This document shows positions 61,441 through 64,000 of a stretch of 64,000 bases of DNA, piece after piece (the first letter of the stretch is position 1; each line of letters opens with the position of its first letter). Made by a program: the position numbers and the translations under genes. Source of the DNA: Bacillota bacterium. GTDB lineage: Bacteria > Bacillota > Clostridia > Oscillospirales > Acutalibacteraceae. The stretch lies in assembly GCA_023391275.1 (NCBI GenBank), contig JAEWBE010000127.1, forward strand, positions 23,767 to 87,766. The letters run 5' to 3'. The notes beneath the pieces were generated by a model. The model was not told the DNA's origin, made no database searches, and was given only the letters and a program-made list of their open reading frames with translations.

Positions 61441-61839
61441 AACGACTAATTATAAAAATTTTATCAGGTTAAAAATGGCACAGTAAAAAAGTTTAACCGT
61501 GACGCCAAGGGAAAAATCCTTTGTTGTAGGTGCAGACTCGCAATCGTTATAGTTCCGAAATTTCGAGCAACTGCGCCTACTGCGGTTAAACGATGCTTCC
61601 TACAAAAAAGCAACCAGTTTGTACAGTGGATCAAAGCGAGGAATATCTTCAATGACATAGTACCAGGTACCCACAAAGCAGAGGCATGATTCTTTACATG
61701 AAGGCTGGATCTTAAGAAGATGATCTGTATCCTCTACCTGTACATACCTTGTTTTCTCCTATAGTTCATGAGATAATAAGATTTATACGGATTCTTATCG
61801 CTTGACCGCAAATATATTATATATGAGGAGATGATCGTA
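61441..61839 (+). other. Long gap inside the CUT1 transporter operon with a hairpin
   Basis: No supported gene. GTAGGTGCAG-ACTCG (61526-61540) pairs with CGAG-CAA-CTGCGCCTAC (61564-61580), a stem of about 14 bp around a 23-base loop, without a T-run. It may protect the upstream binding-protein mRNA or mark a lost segment. A plus-strand frame without a start codon runs from about 61468 to 61689; I do not recognise it. A promoter for the permeases could lie at the AT-rich 61780-61825. Confidence 0.45.
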
Positions 61840-62757
61840 ATGAATGATTCTGCAACTATCCATATAAAGCACAACGGGCGGAAAAAGAAATCGAGCCGGC
61901 AGAATATGGTGATCGCACTTTTTTTGGTGCCGGCCTGTTTAATATTTTTAGTATATATTATGGTCCCCCTGCTTCAAACCTTTTATTATAGTTTGCTGAA
62001 ATGGGATGGGGGAATTAATAAGACTTTTATTGGAGTTCAGAACTATAAAACATTAGTAATGGATGGAATCTTTGGGAGGGCGTTTTGCCATAACCTTGTT
62101 TTGGTGCTTGCTTCGGTTTTTGTACAGGTGCCTTTGGGACTTGGTTTATCACTTCTTTTATTTTCTAAAATGCACGGAAAGAAATTATATCAGACGTTAG
62201 CGTTTTTGCCGTATTTAATGTCCACTGTGGGCATAGGCCTGCTATGGACACTTATGTATGATCCTATAAACGGTTCAATTAATAACTTTATCGAAATGCT
62301 TGGCATGAAAAAAATTATGTGGCTGAGCGACCCGAAAACCGCGATGCTTTCGGTACTTGTCGTAATTGTATGGCAATGCGCTCCATTTTACATGATATTA
62401 TTCAAAGCTGCACTTGTAGGTATTCCTGAGGATCTTTATGAGGCCTCTACGCTGGACGGAGCCAATGCTTGGTCACAATTTAAGAATATTACTATCCCCA
62501 TGCTTTGGCCTACCATAATAGCTTCAGCTACATTAGCTCTGGTGGGCTCGTTGAAATCTTTCGATTTGATTTATATTATGACGTCGGGCGGACCTAATAA
62601 CCAAACTGAGCTAATGGGTACATATATGTTTAAAATAGGATTTGTACAAAATAATCTTGGTTATGCAAGCGCGATCGCTTTTGCGATGTTTGTCATTGCG
62701 CTTACGGCTACTGGGTTGTGCCAGTTGATTGAAAATAAGCGAGGAAGTGTACAATAA
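61840..62757 (+). CDS. CUT1 sugar ABC transporter permease (MalF/UgpA type)
   Basis: A 305-residue membrane protein with six helices. The ATPase-contact EAA motif reads EASTLDGANAWSQFKNITIPML (about 205-226). The start at 61840 (MNDSAT) has GAGGAG nine bases upstream; an earlier ATG at 61831 touches that site. Forms the channel with the next permease. No ATPase gene is present in the window for it. Confidence 0.92.
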   Translation: MNDSATIHIKHNGRKKKSSRQNMVIALFLVPACLIFLVYIMVPLLQTFYYSLLKWDGGINKTFIGVQNYKTLVMDGIFGRAFCHNLVLVLASVFVQVPLGLGLSLLLFSKMHGKKLYQTLAFLPYLMSTVGIGLLWTLMYDPINGSINNFIEMLGMKKIMWLSDPKTAMLSVLVVIVWQCAPFYMILFKAALVGIPEDLYEASTLDGANAWSQFKNITIPMLWPTIIASATLALVGSLKSFDLIYIMTSGGPNNQTELMGTYMFKIGFVQNNLGYASAIAFAMFVIALTATGLCQLIENKRGSVQ

Positions 62758-62759
62758 TT

Positions 62760-63584
62760 ATGATACTAAAATTGACCAAAAAGACATTATTGTATTTCAT
62801 TGCTTTAGTGTCATTAGCTTTCTTCTGTTATCCTTTTGTGTATATGTTATCGACTTCCTTAAAAACGTTACAGGATTATTTTAAGTCCCCTTTTTCACTG
62901 GCAACCAGTAGCTTTTCACTTACAAACTATTATTCAGTGTATCAAATGGGTTTATTCCGCTACTTCGTGAATAGTATAATCATTACAACAATCGCGGTGC
63001 TGCTTACTGTCGCAATTTCCTCGTTGGCCAGTTATCCGTTAAGCAGGCTTAAATTTAAGTTGAGAGGTCCTTTGTTTTTATTGCTAATCTCGGGCATGAT
63101 GCTGCCTGTTCACGCCACACTCATACCAATTTTTATTATGTCTAACCAATTTCACATTTATGATACTTGGCTTGCGCTTTTAGGGCCTTACATAGGGTTT
63201 AGTCTTCCAGTCTCTATTTTCATTTTCACTCGCTTTATGTCGGATTTTCCAAGAGAAATTGAAGAGGCCGCAAAAATTGATGGGTGCGGACATCTTTCTA
63301 CCTATCTGAAAATTATAATGCCAGTTATGACGCCTGCGATTTCTACAGTTGTAATCTATAACTTTATTCATCTTTGGGGGGAATTCATTTTTGCTCTGGT
63401 TCTGATCAATACCCCCGAAAGGATGACGCTTCCATTGGGATTACAACATTTCAATGGCGAGTTTTCCGTAAATGTTCCTGGTCTGATGGCCGCGATAACA
63501 ATGGCGAGTATCCCATTATTCCTGATATTTATTTTTGCACAAGAAAAAGTTGTGAAGGGGCTTGTAAGTGGAGCCGTGAAATGA
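62760..63584 (+). CDS. CUT1 sugar ABC transporter permease (MalG/UgpE type)
   Basis: A 274-residue membrane protein with six helices, starting three bases after the first permease. The EAA loop reads EIEEAAKIDGCGHLSTYLKI (about 165-184). Ends with the typical QEKVVKGLVSGAVK. Confidence 0.92.
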   Translation: MILKLTKKTLLYFIALVSLAFFCYPFVYMLSTSLKTLQDYFKSPFSLATSSFSLTNYYSVYQMGLFRYFVNSIIITTIAVLLTVAISSLASYPLSRLKFKLRGPLFLLLISGMMLPVHATLIPIFIMSNQFHIYDTWLALLGPYIGFSLPVSIFIFTRFMSDFPREIEEAAKIDGCGHLSTYLKIIMPVMTPAISTVVIYNFIHLWGEFIFALVLINTPERMTLPLGLQHFNGEFSVNVPGLMAAITMASIPLFLIFIFAQEKVVKGLVSGAVK

Positions 63585-63831
63585 AAACGATCCAGAATGG
63601 TTAAAAGGTCTTATTATGTTTGCATGAAAACAAGGAGTTGTTGTTGGATAATCTGTAAAACGGAATTAAGAGATAGATTCTGAGGATTAAGAGGCATTTA
63701 TGCTGCCGGGAAATAAAATATGGTTGTTGTATGCATAAGTTTCTGGCTCGTGTATTGTGGCCGCAGCGGTTAAAAAATGGTTATCGGGGTAACTAATCAG
63801 GATTTATTTCACGAAGAGGGAGAGAGCCGAG

Positions 63832-64000
63832 ATGGAAAAAAAGCCAAAGATCCTGGTAGTGGGCAGTTTTGTAATGGATTTAATTGTGAGCACGGAAAAG
63901 TTCCCGAATTCAGGGGAAACGGTGCTGGGCAAAAGCTTCCGAACCGCACCGGGGGGCAAAGGGGCGAATCAGGCGGTGCAGGCGGCACGCCTGGGCGCCG
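63832..64000 (+). CDS. Ribokinase-family sugar kinase, N-terminal part (truncated by window edge)
   Basis: The first 56 codons of a PfkB-family kinase: KILVVGSFVMDLIVSTEKFP and GGKGANQAVQAARLGA are the ribokinase N-terminal signature with the sugar-binding GGKGAN. ATG 63832 follows GAGGGAGAG. It is 247 bases after the transporter permease on the same strand and could phosphorylate the imported sugar or the aldehyde product; RbsK is the closest match but a 2-keto-3-deoxygluconate kinase is possible. Confidence 0.8.
   Translation, partial: MEKKPKILVVGSFVMDLIVSTEKFPNSGETVLGKSFRTAPGGKGANQAVQAARLGA

Noticed and set aside
61464..61689. Gene in the gap of the CUT1 operon
   Set aside because: Both the plus-strand frame without a start and the minus-strand frame lack ribosome sites and recognisable motifs.

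Overview
The window looks like part of the chromosome of an anaerobic, spore-forming member of the Clostridia, probably Oscillospiraceae/Ruminococcaceae-like. This is inferred from Gram-positive lipoprotein signals, strong Shine-Dalgarno sites, spoIIID and a gerA-type germination operon, a T-box leader, an energy-converting [NiFe] hydrogenase, and a flavin-based extracellular electron transfer locus. No rRNA or tRNA gene, CRISPR array or intact insertion sequence was seen.

Layout. 1-7.7 kb (minus strand): a ubiD-type decarboxylase (cut by the window edge), then an operon read right to left: ndh2-DoxX fusion, polyprenyl synthase, UbiA prenyltransferase, EetA (NusG-II), EetB (Gx), a two-domain FMN-lipoprotein (PplA-like) and an ApbE/FmnB flavin transferase. 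Together these give an NADH -> demethylmenaquinone -> membrane relay -> flavinylated lipoprotein route out of the cell. 8.1-12.4 kb: a cell-wall M14 peptidase, a GH18 protein and an aldo/keto reductase behind a MerR-type promoter. 12.6-21.8 kb: a VCBS lipoprotein with a two-component system, then housekeeping genes (DUF1385/YqhQ, prmC, recA, recX, rimO, pgsA). 21.9-24.8 kb: a cysteine T-box controlling cysE-cysS-ybaK. 25-31 kb: a radical-SAM-derived protein without its cluster cysteines, small hypotheticals, a hairpin-controlled micro-ORF before an HD-GYP phosphodiesterase, and the niacin pair niaR-niaX. 31.4-41.7 kb: echABCDEF-hypAFCD-(structured gap)-hypE, a complete group 4 hydrogenase with most of its maturation set but no hypB. 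41.9-46.3 kb (minus): gerA-gerC-small gene-gerB and spoIIID. 46.7-55.9 kb: a ribose-type ABC transporter, then a sensor kinase, an AraC-type regulator, a second binding protein and a lactonase-like metallo-beta-lactamase. 56.2-64 kb: a GntR regulator divergent from a sugar-acid type operon (NanA-like lyase, enolase-superfamily dehydratase, CUT1 transporter, ribokinase start), with a decayed binding-protein gene between.

How the parts fit: the cell appears to have two ways of disposing of reductant, NADH through the extracellular electron transfer chain and reduced ferredoxin through the Ech hydrogenase, which can also build an ion gradient. NiaR/NiaX would supply the NAD precursor. The right-hand 17 kb is accessory sugar uptake and sensing, visibly more AT-rich than the left half. 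The least explained items are the inactive radical-SAM paralogue, the nested RNA structure between hypD and hypE, the micro-ORF with a sequestered ribosome binding site, and the kinase/regulator/binding-protein/lactonase set.
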